In this document: positions 12,654 through 22,882 of the stretch, in pieces | How the letters are laid out: each line of letters begins with the position of its first letter | Numbering within the stretch: position 1 is the first letter of the stretch | From: Inia geoffrensis | Taxonomy: Eukaryota; Chordata; Mammalia; Artiodactyla; Iniidae | NCBI GenBank assembly: GCA_036417435.1 | Contig: CM070905.1 | Location: forward strand, 21,305,592-21,369,591 | Direction of reading: 5' to 3' | DNA: 64,000 nucleotides | The notes under the pieces: generated by a model | Databases searched by the model: none | The model's input: the letters and a program-made list of their open reading frames with translations, nothing else | What the model was told of the DNA's origin: nothing | Translations under genes and position numbers: made by a program

Positions 12654-12679
12654 AAGAAGGAAATGCTTCCTGAGCTCAT

Positions 12680-12815
12680 GATGTACGGCAGACACTTGAC
12701 TCAGCTGATCTTAATTAAACCTCATAACACCCTAACAGGTGCCTACCAATACTCCATCTCTTAGAAATGGAGACAAAGGCTCCAAGACACTGAGAGTCAC
12801 ACAGTCTAGGGGGCA
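12680..12815 (-). mobile_element. MIR SINE fragment
   Basis: GACTCAGCTGATCTTAATTA, CCTCATAACACCCTAACAGG, AGAAATGGAGACAAAGGCTC and GAGAGTCACACAG follow the order of a reverse MIR. It is degenerate. Confidence 0.6.
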
Positions 12816-13964
12816 CAGAGGAGGGACTGGAAATCGAGTCTCACCGTGGTCTCCCACTCCCCACCCCGGACTCGGGCAACCAGCCGCCACGGTGACCCAG
12901 AGCCTCGACTCAGTGACGTCACCTACTTGGCTTCTCTGACCAGGTAAGGCTCGGCTCAGGAACGGCATCCTCCAACCACTGAGCAGAACAGAGTGTTAAG
13001 GTGAGAGGGTGGCGACCAGGCTCTCTCACACCTGCTCCCTAACTCCCTACCTTTCCCAAAGGCCAGCTGGCTTCCAAACCTTTTCTTCCTGCCCTTCTAA
13101 CCTCAGATCCCCCGCCCCCCCAACCTCCCCTCACCCCGGGTCTCAGGGGAAAAATGACCCCACACATTGTGTCCTGACCTGCTGGCCTGTCTCTTCTGCT
13201 CCAGCCCTGTTTCTCCCCTTCGCCAGCCTCTCCTTACCAAACTGTAGGGTTATTTTGTAATCCTGCGCAATTTTCCTACTAGGAACATATTTATCCTCCT
13301 CCATCTCTCATTTTCACAGAAGAAAAACACAAAACAAAGCAACACAACTACCACAAACAGAGACAGAGGATTCCTGGGCTGGAATCCTCCCAGGGGTGGG
13401 CTTGGGTGAGGGAAGGAGACATTCCTGGGTTGGGGGCAGGGAGTCGAGGGTTATCTCTGAGCTGATTGCACTTAAAAGTGGTGCCTCACTTCAAAGGGGC
13501 TTTTAGTGCTGGTTGTGGGTTCTGGCAATCAGAGCCTCTCCCCTGAGTGGGCAGAAAATCCGTGAGAAGGAACAGAGCTTGAGGCCCCAACACACCAGCC
13601 ACTGCAGGTCCCATGCACAGAAATGAGGCTTTCGGGACAGATTTCAGAGCTATTTCCAGTCATGACAGGTCATCTGTCCTCTTCCCAGGGTAGCCCCTTT
13701 TGTGACAAAGGGAGAAACTGAGGCAGAGGACAGGTGGTGCCCAGTGCTCACGGAGCAATGAGGAGACCCCTGGGACACCTGGGCCTATCGCACTGCTCTT
13801 CCCACCCGCAAGGTCCTTGCCTCCTTTACAGGCTCTCGCCTCCCTGGCCAGAGGGACAGTGCTGATAGGAAGTGTTTCCGGGGGGACCCAGCATCCAACA
13901 GGGATCCAAGCAGCACACGTGGTCCTTCACACATGACTCCTCAGGACCTGCACTTTGGGCCCAT
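12816..13964. other. Unique sequence, no gene recognised
   Basis: A perfect CRE-like octamer TGACGTCA lies at 12914-12921 in otherwise unannotated sequence. A possible MIR remnant with GGGAGAAACTGAGGCAGAGG is near 13705. Nothing else can be supported. Confidence 0.45.
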
Positions 13965-14123
13965 TCTGAGCACTTTACACCAAGGATTTTCCATACATTT
14001 TTCTCCTTTACTGAGCACTTTACTGAGCACTTACACCAAGGATTTTCCATACATTTTTCTCCTTTAATCCTCCTAGCCACCCTGTGAGGTCAGTGTTACA
14101 CCCATCTAAAAATGAGGAAAATG

Positions 14124-14580
14124 TCCCAACATCAGTAATCATTAGGGAAATGCTAATCAAAACCACAACGACATACCATTTCACGCCCTTAGGATGGCTA
14201 CTGTCAAAACAAAACAGAAAATAAGTGTTGGAAAGAATGCAAAGAAATTGGGACGCTTCGGCACTATTGGTGGGAACGTGAAATGGTACCACCACTGAAA
14301 GAAAACAGTACCGTGGTTCCTCAAACAGCTAAAAATAGAATTACCATATGATCCAGCAATCCCACTTCTGGGCATACACCCAAAAGAACTGAAAGCAGGG
14401 TCTTGAAGAGATATTTGTACAGCCATGTTCATAGCAGCATTAACAACAGCCAAAAAGTAGAAGCAATCCAAGTGTCCATCAACAGATGATTGGATAAATC
14501 ATATAATAGAATATTATTCAGCCATTAGGAGGGAGGAAATTCTGACATCTCCTACAATAGTCACAAGAAGATAAATACTG
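14124..14580 (+). mobile_element. LINE-1 ORF2 3' fragment (first of two)
   Basis: L1 ORF2 landmarks in order: GGGAAATGCTAATCAAAACC, CCATATGATCCAGCAATCCC, TTCATAGCAGCATTAACAAC, GAATATTATTCAGCCATTAG, then an internally shortened end at ACAAGAAGATAAATACTG. It begins directly after the left copy of the 17 bp duplication. It is visibly diverged from the second fragment over the same L1 region, so it derives from a different L1 lineage. Confidence 0.88.
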
Positions 14581-15556
14581 TTGGTCAATTAATCTACGAC
14601 AAAGGAGGCAAAAATATACAAGGGGAAAAGACAATCTCTTCAACAAGTGGTGCTGAGAAAACTGGACAGCTACATGTAAAACAATGAGATTAGAACATTT
14701 CCTCACACTATATACAAAAATAAGCTCAAAATGAATTAAAGACCTAAATGTGAGACATAAAACCATAAAACTCCTGAGAGAGAACATAGGCAAAACACTC
14801 TTTGACATAAATTGTAGCAATATTTTTTTTATCTGTCCCCTAAGGTAAAAGAAATAAAAGCAAAAATAAACAAATAGGACCTAATTAATTAAACCTAATT
14901 AAACTTAAAACCTTTTGCACAGCAAGAAAAACCACTGACAAAATGAAAAGACAACCTACAGAACAGGAGAAAATATTTCCAGGCGATATGACCAACAAGG
15001 CATTAATACCCAAAAATCTATGAACAGCTCATACAACTCAATATCAAAAAGCCAAACAACCCAAATGAAAAATGGGCAGAAGGCCTGAATAGAAATTTTT
15101 CCAAAGAAGACATACAGATGGCCAACAGGCACGTGAAAACATTCTCAACATCACTGATTATTAGAGAAATGCACATCAAAACAACAGTGAGATATCACCT
15201 CACATCTATCAGAATGGCCATCATCAAAAAATGTACAAAGAATAAATGCTGGAGAGGGTGTGGAGAAAAGAGCACACTTGTGCACTGTTGATGAGAATGT
15301 AAATTAACACAGCCACTATGTAAAACAGTATGGAGCCTCCTCAAACAACTAAAAATAGAACTATTGTATGATTCAGCAATTCCACTGCTGGGTATAAATC
15401 CAGAAAAAAAACAAAAACACTAATTGGAAAAGATACATGCAACCCAATGTTCACAGCAGCACTATTTTACAATAGCCAAGACATGGAAGCAACCTACATG
15501 CTCATCAACAGATGAATGGATAAAGAAGGTGTGGTATATATACACACATACATACA
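14581..15556 (+). mobile_element. LINE-1 ORF2 3' fragment (second of two)
   Basis: The fragment restarts upstream in ORF2 (TTGGTCAATTAATCTACGAC) and runs through GTGGTGCTGAGAAAACTGG, GAAAAATGGGCAGAAGGCCT, CATCAAAACAACAGTGAGAT and GATGAATGGATAAAGAAGGT. It stops at GTGGTATATATACACAC without an L1 3' UTR. Its 3' half repeats the same L1 coordinates as the first fragment. Reading frame is broken in many places. Confidence 0.9.
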
Positions 15557-15690
15557 TATTAGGAATTCCCTGGCAGTCCAGTGGTTAGGACTCCATGCTT
15601 TCACTGCCGAGGGTGCGGGGTCGATCCCTGGTCAGAGAACTAAGATTCCCACAAGCCACACAGTGTGGCAAAAAAAAAAAAAAAAAAAAA
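15557..15690 (+). mobile_element. Short CHR-1 SINE joined to LINE-1
   Basis: GGAATTCCCTGGCAGTCCAG, GTGGTTAGGACTCCATGCTT and TCGATCCCTGGTCAGAGAAC are followed by about 21 uninterrupted As. The head abuts the truncated L1 end directly. No SINE-specific target duplication is visible. Instead, TAAAAATGAGGAAAATG at 15698-15714 matches the copy at 14107-14123 on the far side of both L1 fragments. Confidence 0.93.
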
Positions 15691-15934
15691 GTAAGTTTAA
15701 AAATGAGGAAAATGAAGTATCCAGAATTAGGAGACTCTCCCAAGAGGCAGACTGAGATTTTGGGCTCAAATCTACCAGGGACCAATACTTGTGCTTTTAA
15801 CCACCCAACCTCCTAAAGCCAAAGGCTTCTATAGAGTCAGCCACACTCTCCTGCTTGGCCCTTGGTGACCACAAGCACTCCTAGGTGATACCCCCGCTCA
15901 TGACACAGTCAGTGTCAGGCATATGTGCCAGTAA

Positions 15935-16545
15935 TGAGCATGTCTCTGCTGAGCACCTGTTCTCCAGGCTCTGTACCGGGCACAAGGGCATAATGGTGAA
16001 TAAGACAGTCCCCGTCTTCCCGGCGCTTACATCCTAGGGAGGGGAGCCAGATGGTAGGTACATAAACAGATAAATGTCTGAGAAAATTACAGACAGTGGT
16101 AAGAACTGTTAAGGAAATAGCCATGAATATGAAGGGAAATAATTAGGAATAGGAGGAAAGAATGGGTGGCTTGAGTTAGACTTGTCAGGGAAGGACTCCC
16201 AGGGGAGAGGACATCTTAGCTGGGTCCTACAGATTGACCTGGGGCGGGGGGATATTCCAACCAGAGGACACAGTTTATACAAAGACCTTGAGCCGGGAAC
16301 AAGCTGCAAAGTTGAGAAACGGATGGCCAGAGTGGCTGGCACAGAGGGAAAGAGGCCAAAGGAGTCAGAGACAGGGGTGGAGAGGGCAGGGCTGGGTCAC
16401 CAGGGCCCCCGTAGGGCTTGCTGCACAGCTTGGGTTGTCTAAGGGCCAGAGGAAGCAACTGGAGGGTTGCAAGCAGCGGGGTGAGGGGTTTCATTTTTTG
16501 CTTTAGAAATAACTCACGGGTGTCTTCTACGGAAGTTAACTTTTC
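15935..16545 (-). mobile_element. L2 LINE 3' region, reverse
   Basis: The order of motifs follows the reversed L2 3' end: GCACCTGTTCTCCAGGCTCT, CGCTTACATCCTAGGGAGGG, GTCAGGGAAGGACTCCCAGG, AGTGGCTGGCACAGAGGGAA, GGAAGCAACTGGAGGGTTGC. It is ancient and frame-broken. Confidence 0.72.
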
Positions 16546-17589
16546 CTTGGGGTCATCTAGCCTCTGCTCCACCAACCAGCAGAGCTCAGGGCTCAGACCA
16601 GGACCTCTCAGAGTGATGTGCTCACACTGTCCCCTGAGGGCAAAGTGACACTTCTTTCCATTTTCTCTTGGAAAGAAGAGGGGCTCGGACACGGCACCAC
16701 CACCCCAGAGCAGCTGAGAACTGCTCTGAGCCAGCACTGCGGGGTCTTCATTCTGTCTGCTCCCAGCCTTCGCTTCCTCTGTCTATAATATGGAGTCAGC
16801 GTGAATGAATTCTCCGATTGCTCATCTCTGATCAATTATGATTTAAGAAGGGACACGGGCATTGATTTCCCTAAGCTACAAGGTGCTCTTTTACTGAAAT
16901 GTAGAGTTTTTAGCATCGTCAGCTTGAGTTTCCTAAGAAGCTCAGGAGAGTTGGGAGCTGTTTACACAAGAGCCAGCTGGATGCAGAGATGAAGTTTCTG
17001 AAGACCCTGACCCCTGACAGGATCACAGAGAGACCCCAAGGGTGTCAGCCCGGGGTCCCCTGTGCCCACCTCGTCGGTGGGCAGGAGCCCGGACTCCCAG
17101 GATCCGAAGACTCGTGATTATCACACCTGCTGCCTTCTGAGGCCCATCTAGGACTTTCTGAACTCTTTACCAGCTCCTAGGCCTGACATAACACCTCTCT
17201 CCATCTGCCCAAATGGTCAGAACTCCATGGGGAGAAGCGATGCTTCCAGTCAGGGGGCGTTGATCAAGCTCCCTGTGTACTCGGAATGGGCCGATCCTTC
17301 GCTCTTCTCTGAGCCTCAGGGACCCCGTCTGGGCTCTCCTTTCTCTGACCCCCAGCCCTCCCGCCAACCCCATTCTCTGGTTCCTACGATGGCTGCCCTT
17401 AAAAGCTCGCGTATGGAAGGCTCCCTCTTCAGCCCACCGGTCCCCTCGCCCTGCACCCCCCTCGGGTGTAACGCTCACCCCTCTGCTGATGGGGCCCAGA
17501 ACACACCTCCAGCCCTCATCTAGCTCCTCCCGGTCAGGGAATGTCCTGCAGACACCTCAAGCTTGCCTGACATGAAAGTAATCATTTCC
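16546..17589. other. Unique sequence, no gene recognised
   Basis: No domain, repeat or RNA gene is recognised. Open frames of about 100 codons near 17167-17523 occur on both strands over the same GC-rich bases and look compositional. Confidence 0.45.
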
Positions 17590-17702
17590 CGGGAATTCCC
17601 TGACTGCCCAGTGGTTAGGGCTCCACGCTTCCACCTCAGGGGGCACGGGTTCTATACTGGTCAGGGAACAAAGCAAGCCGTGAGGTGCAGCCAACAAAAA
17701 AG
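17590..17702 (+). mobile_element. Short CHR-1 SINE
   Basis: GGGAATTCCCTGACTGCCCA and GTGGTTAGGGCTCCACGCTT, then GGTTCTATACTGGTCAGGGA and a short A tail. The target duplication GTAATCATTTCC / GTAATTATTTCC is at 17578-17589 and 17703-17714. Internal deletions make it slightly short. Confidence 0.92.
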
Positions 17703-17714
17703 GTAATTATTTCC

Positions 17715-18480
17715 TTCCCCAAACTGGCTCCTCCTCCTGGGCTCCCTATCTCCCTGAAAAACCACATCAGGTGGCAGCCAGACATCCATCACCTTGGACT
17801 TCACCCCTGCTCACTTCCCGTGAGACATTATCAGTTTTACTTCCAATATGTCTCTCACCTCTATCCTTTCCTCACCATCCCCACCACCATGACCCTCTCT
17901 CAGGTTTTCAGCATCTGTCACCTGGATTACTACAGTATATCCCAAATGGCCCCTGAACTCCCAAGCCCCCCCGAACAGCTACCACCAGGGGTATTTTTCC
18001 AAAACACAGGTCTGGTCATGTTACTCCCTTACTCCAAAATCATTCCTGGTTCCCCATAGCCTTCACGCCCTTCCTAATCCAACCTCAACCACCATTCAGT
18101 GTCCTCTCTCACCACTCTCCAAAAGCACCCTACTCTTCAGCAAGTCCACACTAGTCTTTCCCTAAACACGCCACGCACTTTTCAGGCATGCTCTGCATGC
18201 TGTTACTCTGCCTAGAATCCTCTTCCATCCTTTCTCCACTAGGCACAGTCTACACTCCATTCAAATGCCTTCTCCTCTGAGGTGCTTTCTCTGCCCCTCC
18301 CAGCTCCATTCTGAGTGGTCCCTCTTTCCTCTGGCCTCTCTTCACCTTGTCCCTGCCTTTCAGCAGACTCGGTCCTGTTCCCTTTGTGGTGGCCTGCTCC
18401 ACCAGCCTGGGAGCTCCTTAACAAGGCAGGTCCCGCCTCTGCAGCCCCAGCCCCTCTCACGGTGTTGAGCGCGTCAGATG
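17715..18480 (+). mobile_element. L2 LINE, reverse-transcriptase-distal and 3' region
   Basis: The collinear L2 landmarks are CACCTGGATTACTACAGTAT, CCAAATGGCCCCTGAACTCC, GTCTGGTCATGTTACTCCCT, CCATAGCCTTCACGCCCTTC, TGTTACTCTGCCTAGAATCC and CATTCAAATGCCTTCTCCTC. At about 760 bp it is one of the longest L2 remnants here. The 124-codon frame at 17685-18059 is L2-derived and non-functional. Confidence 0.78.
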
Positions 18481-18494
18481 TTCAAACACCAACA

Positions 18495-18605
18495 GAATTC
18501 GACTGATTCATTCATACACTCACTTATTCAGTCAATAAATGTTTAGTTAGACTTAGCTCTGGGCAAAGCATAGTTTTAAGCCCTGGGAGGAGGGAGGCAT
18601 GCAAG
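18495..18605 (-). mobile_element. L2 LINE 3' terminus, reverse
   Basis: GATTCATTCATACACTCACT, TATTCAGTCAATAAATGTTT and GGCAAAGCATAGTTTTAAGC match the reversed L2 3' end, head-to-head with the plus-strand L2 to its left. Confidence 0.65.
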
Positions 18606-20789
18606 GACGCTTGACCTAGAATATACCTGGCAGCTAGGATGTGTACGCTCGTACCTGTGCTTTGCACAACACGTGAGAAGGGCCGTGGGAAGGCTGCAAA
18701 GAGCACAGGGGCTCCCTAGAGGGAAATGTCCCAGCACAGCTGCAGCCTTCACCCTAACAATCCAAGTGGCCCACTGGGACCTAGGCAGGGGTGGCTGGCA
18801 GCCAGTGCTGAATACCAGGCATCATCAAGCTTTCCAGTTCAATTCTGTTGAATTCGCTGGGCACTGTGCTGGGAGGCTCACAAAGTTGCCTCAGTTCCCA
18901 CCACCCAGGTCCCAGATCCTGTGACCTTTGAGAATTCCTCCCTGCCTGCTCCAGGCCACATGAACTCTCACTCCCCCAGACTCCTGGCGCACACTCTTCT
19001 GCCGCAGGTGCAATTCTGCTGCACTGGTTATTTTCTATTGGTCCTGCTATTTGTATCAGTCAGCATCTCAGCAGTAAACAGAGCATGCTCTCACTTGGCT
19101 AACTGTGGGAGAGTTTTTTAAATAAAGGTTCTATTTACAAAGGTGTGGGCAGGTTCGAGAGGAACCAGAAGAGACAGGGCTCTACCCCAGGGCCACCAAA
19201 GGACACCTGTCATACCCCTACCTGAAGTGGGGAGGGGAAAGACCATCACTGCACCCTGGAATAAGAAGGTCAAATAGGATCCCACACAGGCAGAGCTGGC
19301 TTTCCTAGCCAGCACCCAGGCTCTACCGCCACCATCTTCCCCTCATCTTCCACCCCCGTAGCATCTAGCTGTGTCCAATGTCCTGCACCTTCAGAGCCAG
19401 AGAGGTGACCTGGAGCTGGAGCTCTTTCCTGCAAATGCCAGTGCTGACCCAGACCCTGACGTTCATCGAGAGGGGCCCGGCCACCCAATGCCAAGACCCA
19501 GTGCTGGCCACGCAGATGTGTTTGAATTTATCGTCTTCATCCCCTAACTCACGTAGACACTCTGGGGTCTCCCCCCAAGACTGCCCCAATGCCTGGCTGT
19601 GGAATACAGAGGCCATGTTCCCCCTTTCTGGGGGTGCCCGTGTTTCTCTTTCCATGAGAGTACATCACCTGGCTCGTACATGTCCAGAGAGGGAGGCTGG
19701 GGGAAAGGGGCCGCCGGAATTCCAGGGCTCCTTCCCAAAACCATTTGACGTCACTCCCCAGGTTGTACCAGGAACGGGGAAGCCCGTAAGTCCACTTGAA
19801 ACTTCTCTAAACAGCAGAGTTCTGGATGCAAGGCAGCTCTGGCCGCAGCCCTCACATGGGATCTTGCAAGGGGCCTGGGGCCTTGCCCTTCATCATCATG
19901 TCAGCCTGCTAAGAGCCCAGCCTCAGCAGAACCATAAACAGGGAGCGGGAGTGGAGGTGGAGGGGGTGATGGACTGCTTTTTCGGCAGCACAGCCAATTA
20001 ATAAGGAAGTTTAAAGGGTCATTGTGTTATTCCACTTACGAAAAGAATGTGACCTGGGGCCACGGTTCCAGGTACCTGCTCTCAGCGGCTCTGGTGTTGC
20101 TCTGGGTGATAAGGGCGGCTCTGGGGGAGTGAACATCTGTCTGGTCTCCTGTGAATGGTTATGCTGAGCAGCCCGTGGAGCCCACGACAAGGAAACTGTA
20201 GTCAGCAGGTTCATCTGAGGCTCTCCCCAAGCCCTCTGCTATTCCCCACAAGCCCCAGGCTGCCCCTTACAGGTCAAGCCCCCTGCCCCAGCAGGATTCC
20301 CAGGCCTCTGTGGCACGTCGCCTCCTGTCTGCTCTGGGCCCTGTTCTCTGTCCTCTAAGATACGACCAAGCCCCATCTGGTTCCCAGCCTGTGCAGATAT
20401 GGCCATGCCAGGCATGAGGTTTGAATGGATGGGCTACACTACACCAGCATCAGCACCTGTGCCAACATCAGTACAGAAGCCCAGGACTGGGCAGTTGCTT
20501 GAAGGCACTGGAGAAAGAATACTCTCACATACTGGCCAATGCCTGAAATTCCACCCTTAGACATTCATTCCTTTAACTTAAACACTGAATCTTCAGGAAT
20601 CTCTGTTCTGGGAGAGAGGAGGGACCCTGCCACCCCTTCCTGCCAGGTGGCCACACGTTCATTACAACTGCAGTTTTCCAGAGACAATGGCCTTGTCCTT
20701 GCCTGGAGTACCTGAGTCCAGGCACAGAGGGGGTGTGGCCTGCTAAGGAGGAAATGCTGCCATAGGCTGGCCCTGTCGAGACCAAATGA
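18606..20789. other. About 2.2 kb without recognised features
   Basis: This is one of the longest stretches with no repeat that I recognise. A CRE-like TGACGTCA lies at 19746-19753. A plus-strand open frame of 207 codons (19378-20001) has no recognisable domain and overlaps minus-strand frames of similar quality. I therefore do not call it. Confidence 0.4.
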
Positions 20790-20940
20790 TTCCGCAGAAA
20801 GAGCAGTGGCCCAAGGATCAGCAACTGTGGATCCTCAGCTATGTGAGCTTGAGAAGGTCACTTCTCTCCAAGTCTCAGTTTTCCCAACTCTAAAATGAGG
20901 AGGAGGATAAGTGGTCCCCAAGCTTCCTCCCAACTCAGAA
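20790..20940 (+). mobile_element. MIR SINE
   Basis: CAGCTATGTGAGCTTGAGAA, GGTCACTTCTCTCCAAGTCT, CAGTTTTCCCAACTCTAAAA and TGAGGAGGAGGATAAGTGG are the forward MIR core. A CHR SINE follows immediately. Confidence 0.68.
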
Positions 20941-20953
20941 ATACTTGGCCGTG

Positions 20954-21155
20954 GGCTTCCCTGGTGGCCCCATGGTTGAGAGTCCACCTGCCGATGCAGG
21001 GGACACGGGTTCGTGCCCCGGTCCGGGAGGACCCCACATGCCGCAGAGCGGCTGGGCCCGTGAGCCATGGCCGCTGAGCCTGCGCGTCTGGAGCCTGTGC
21101 TCCGCAACGGGAGAGGCCACAACAGTGAGAGGCCACGTACCGCAAAAAAAAGAAA
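20954..21155 (+). mobile_element. Medium-form CHR SINE (cetacean subtype)
   Basis: GGCTTCCCTGGTGGCCCCAT begins the element; GGTTCGTGCCCCGGTCCGGG, CCATGGCCGCTGAGCCTGCG and GAGGCCACGTACCGCAAAAA complete it. The 17 bp flanks AGAAATACTTGGCCGTG (20937-20953) and AGAAATACTCGGCCGTG (21156-21172) differ by one base. The opposing strand gives several illusory open frames. Confidence 0.95.
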
Positions 21156-21172
21156 AGAAATACTCGGCCGTG

Positions 21173-22481
21173 CGTGGGCCTGATGCCCCTGGACTAGCAG
21201 GAAGCCCAGCCCTGGCAGGCCCCACGACAGGCTGAAGGCTGCTCTCCTGAGCAGCTCAGGTTTAAAGGATCCATGAGGTGCTTCCAGGCATCTCGCCAAC
21301 TCTTCCCTCTGGCCCCCAGCCTCGGGTCCCATTCCTCCTTCCGGACCACGCTGATTTGGCCCTCATCCCGAATGAGGTCTTCCAGCCTTCTGAGTTCAGA
21401 CAGGAGCAAGGTCTTTTGCCACCAGGGTCTGTCTTTTGCCTTGAGGTTGGACCTGACTTTCCCAGGAGCCCCCTCTAACACCTGTGGTGAGCCGACCCCT
21501 GAGCGTTACCCCAGAGCCACGGCGGCTCTGCCCCTCAACTCTGCGCTCTCCTCTTCTCTCCAGCAGCCACTCCTGAGCCTGAGGCCTCCTTGCAGCCCCT
21601 CCCGGAGCTCCCATGGGCTTTATCTCTAGCACCTCCAAACCCCAAGCCCTGGGGCTGTAAGAACATTGCCTCCTCTGGGTGGGAGAGCCCCACTTCCCAT
21701 GTGCTCCTTGACCATCACCATCCCCCCCTTCTGGTAGTTCAAGGTCACATCAGTCAGGACCTTGAAATATGATGTTTGTTTCCTCATTCTGGTCAACAGC
21801 TCTGACTACTTTGGATCCCTATCCCACTCCCATAAAAGCTCCTGCCTCACAGCAGAGAACGATGCCAACCCAAAGCCACCCTAAGCTTTCTACGTGAAAA
21901 GGCTCAAGGACAGCCCTTGGGCAGAACATCAAGGTCCTCAAATCACACCCCTTCCAGAGGCAGCTACCATCAACCTCAAACCCCAGGACATCCCAAGAAA
22001 ACCCTAAAAGCCAGCCTTTCTCAAGCACATCTGGCCCCATCCCCCCGGCACTCTTTCATCTAGAATCACTTTGCCAAAGGGGAAGCCAGCGGGTTCTATC
22101 TTCTTAATGACTTCCATGGTCTTGCCGTGTCCTGGGTTGGCATCCTGTCCCTTTGCCACATTTGAGGTAGTGGGAGGAAGTGGCTGTCATTCAGGGGAGG
22201 GAGGCTGAGCAAGGCTGACGTCTGGGAGCCGTGTGTCCCTGCACACCAGCAGGTGTGCCCCCGCAGAAACCATCGTGTGCAAGTGTGCCAGCGACACAAA
22301 ACAGTTGTGATTTTGTGTTTACCAGTGATTCATAACTGAGCGTAATTTAGCTGTTCTAAAGGACTTAACACTTAAACAAAATTACTTCTCCAATGCCACC
22401 TCAGCTAGAACCCTCTCCCCAGGACGAAGGGAAGCGGCTTGACCCCAGGTGTAAAATATCTACATTTAAAACACAGAGGCG
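21173..22481. other. Unique sequence, no gene recognised
   Basis: The open frame at 21273-21629 (118 codons, plus) lacks any recognised motif. A minus-strand frame covers the same bases. No repeat is confidently seen. Confidence 0.4.
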
Positions 22482-22793
22482 GGCTTCCCTGGTGGTGCAG
22501 TGGTTGAGAGTCTGCCTGCTACTGCAGGGGACACGGGTTCGAGCCCTGGTCTGGGAGGATCCCACATGCTGCAGAGCAACTAGGCCCGTGAGCCACAACT
22601 ACTGAGCCTGCGCGTCTGGAGCCTGTGCTCCACAACAAGAGAGGCCGCGATAGTGAGAGGCCCGCGCACCGCGATGAAGAGTGGCCCCCGCTTGCCACAA
22701 CTAGAGAAAGCCCTCACCCAGAAACAAAGACCCAACACAGCAAAAATAAATTAATTAATTAATAAACTCCTACCCCCAACGTCTAAAAAAAAA
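22482..22793 (+). mobile_element. CHR SINE, mosaic of long and medium forms
   Basis: The head GGCTTCCCTGGTGGTGCAGT and the middle CTGCGCGTCTGGAGCCTGTG resemble the medium subtype. After GTGAGAGGCCCGCGCACCGC it continues with GAAGAGTGGCCCCCGCTTGC and the ACCCAACACAGCAAAAATAA tail typical of the long form. The target duplication AAAACACAGA is identical at 22468-22477 and 22794-22803. Confidence 0.93.
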
Positions 22794-22839
22794 AAAACAC
22801 AGATGCGACGCCTCTTAATCAAATATATGAATTTATTTA

Positions 22840-22882
22840 GATCTTTCTTCCTTCCCTCCTTCCTTCTTCCCTTCCTTCCTTA
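22840..22882. repeat. Pyrimidine-rich (CCTT)n tract
   Basis: Imperfect runs of CTTCC/CCTT (TTCTTCCTTCCCTCCTTCC and continuation) form a simple polypyrimidine repeat just downstream of the SINE. Confidence 0.85.

Larger units (their letters stand above)
13965..15805 (-). mobile_element. MIR SINE, interrupted by composite retroelement block
   Basis: The left half (13965-14123) reads as reverse MIR: CTCCTTTAATCCTCCTAGCC, ACCCTGTGAGGTCAGTGTTA, then TAAAAATGAGGAAAATG. The right half (15698-15805) resumes with the duplicated TAAAAATGAGGAAAATG and continues with GACTCTCCCAAGAGGCAGAC and GGGCTCAAATCTACCAGG. The left half also contains a tandem duplication of about 56 bp (13967-14022 and 14024-14079), CACCAAGGATTTTCCATACA occurring twice. 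Confidence 0.72.

Noticed and set aside
12216..12695. Similar proline/serine/arginine-rich frames repeated at 12.2, 20.9, 40.1, 42.5, 45.3 and 52.2 kb
   Set aside because: They look like a protein family, but all are translations of the medium CHR SINE, not a gene family.
19378..20001. 207-codon plus-strand open frame
   Set aside because: No conserved motif, and minus-strand frames of the same quality overlap it.
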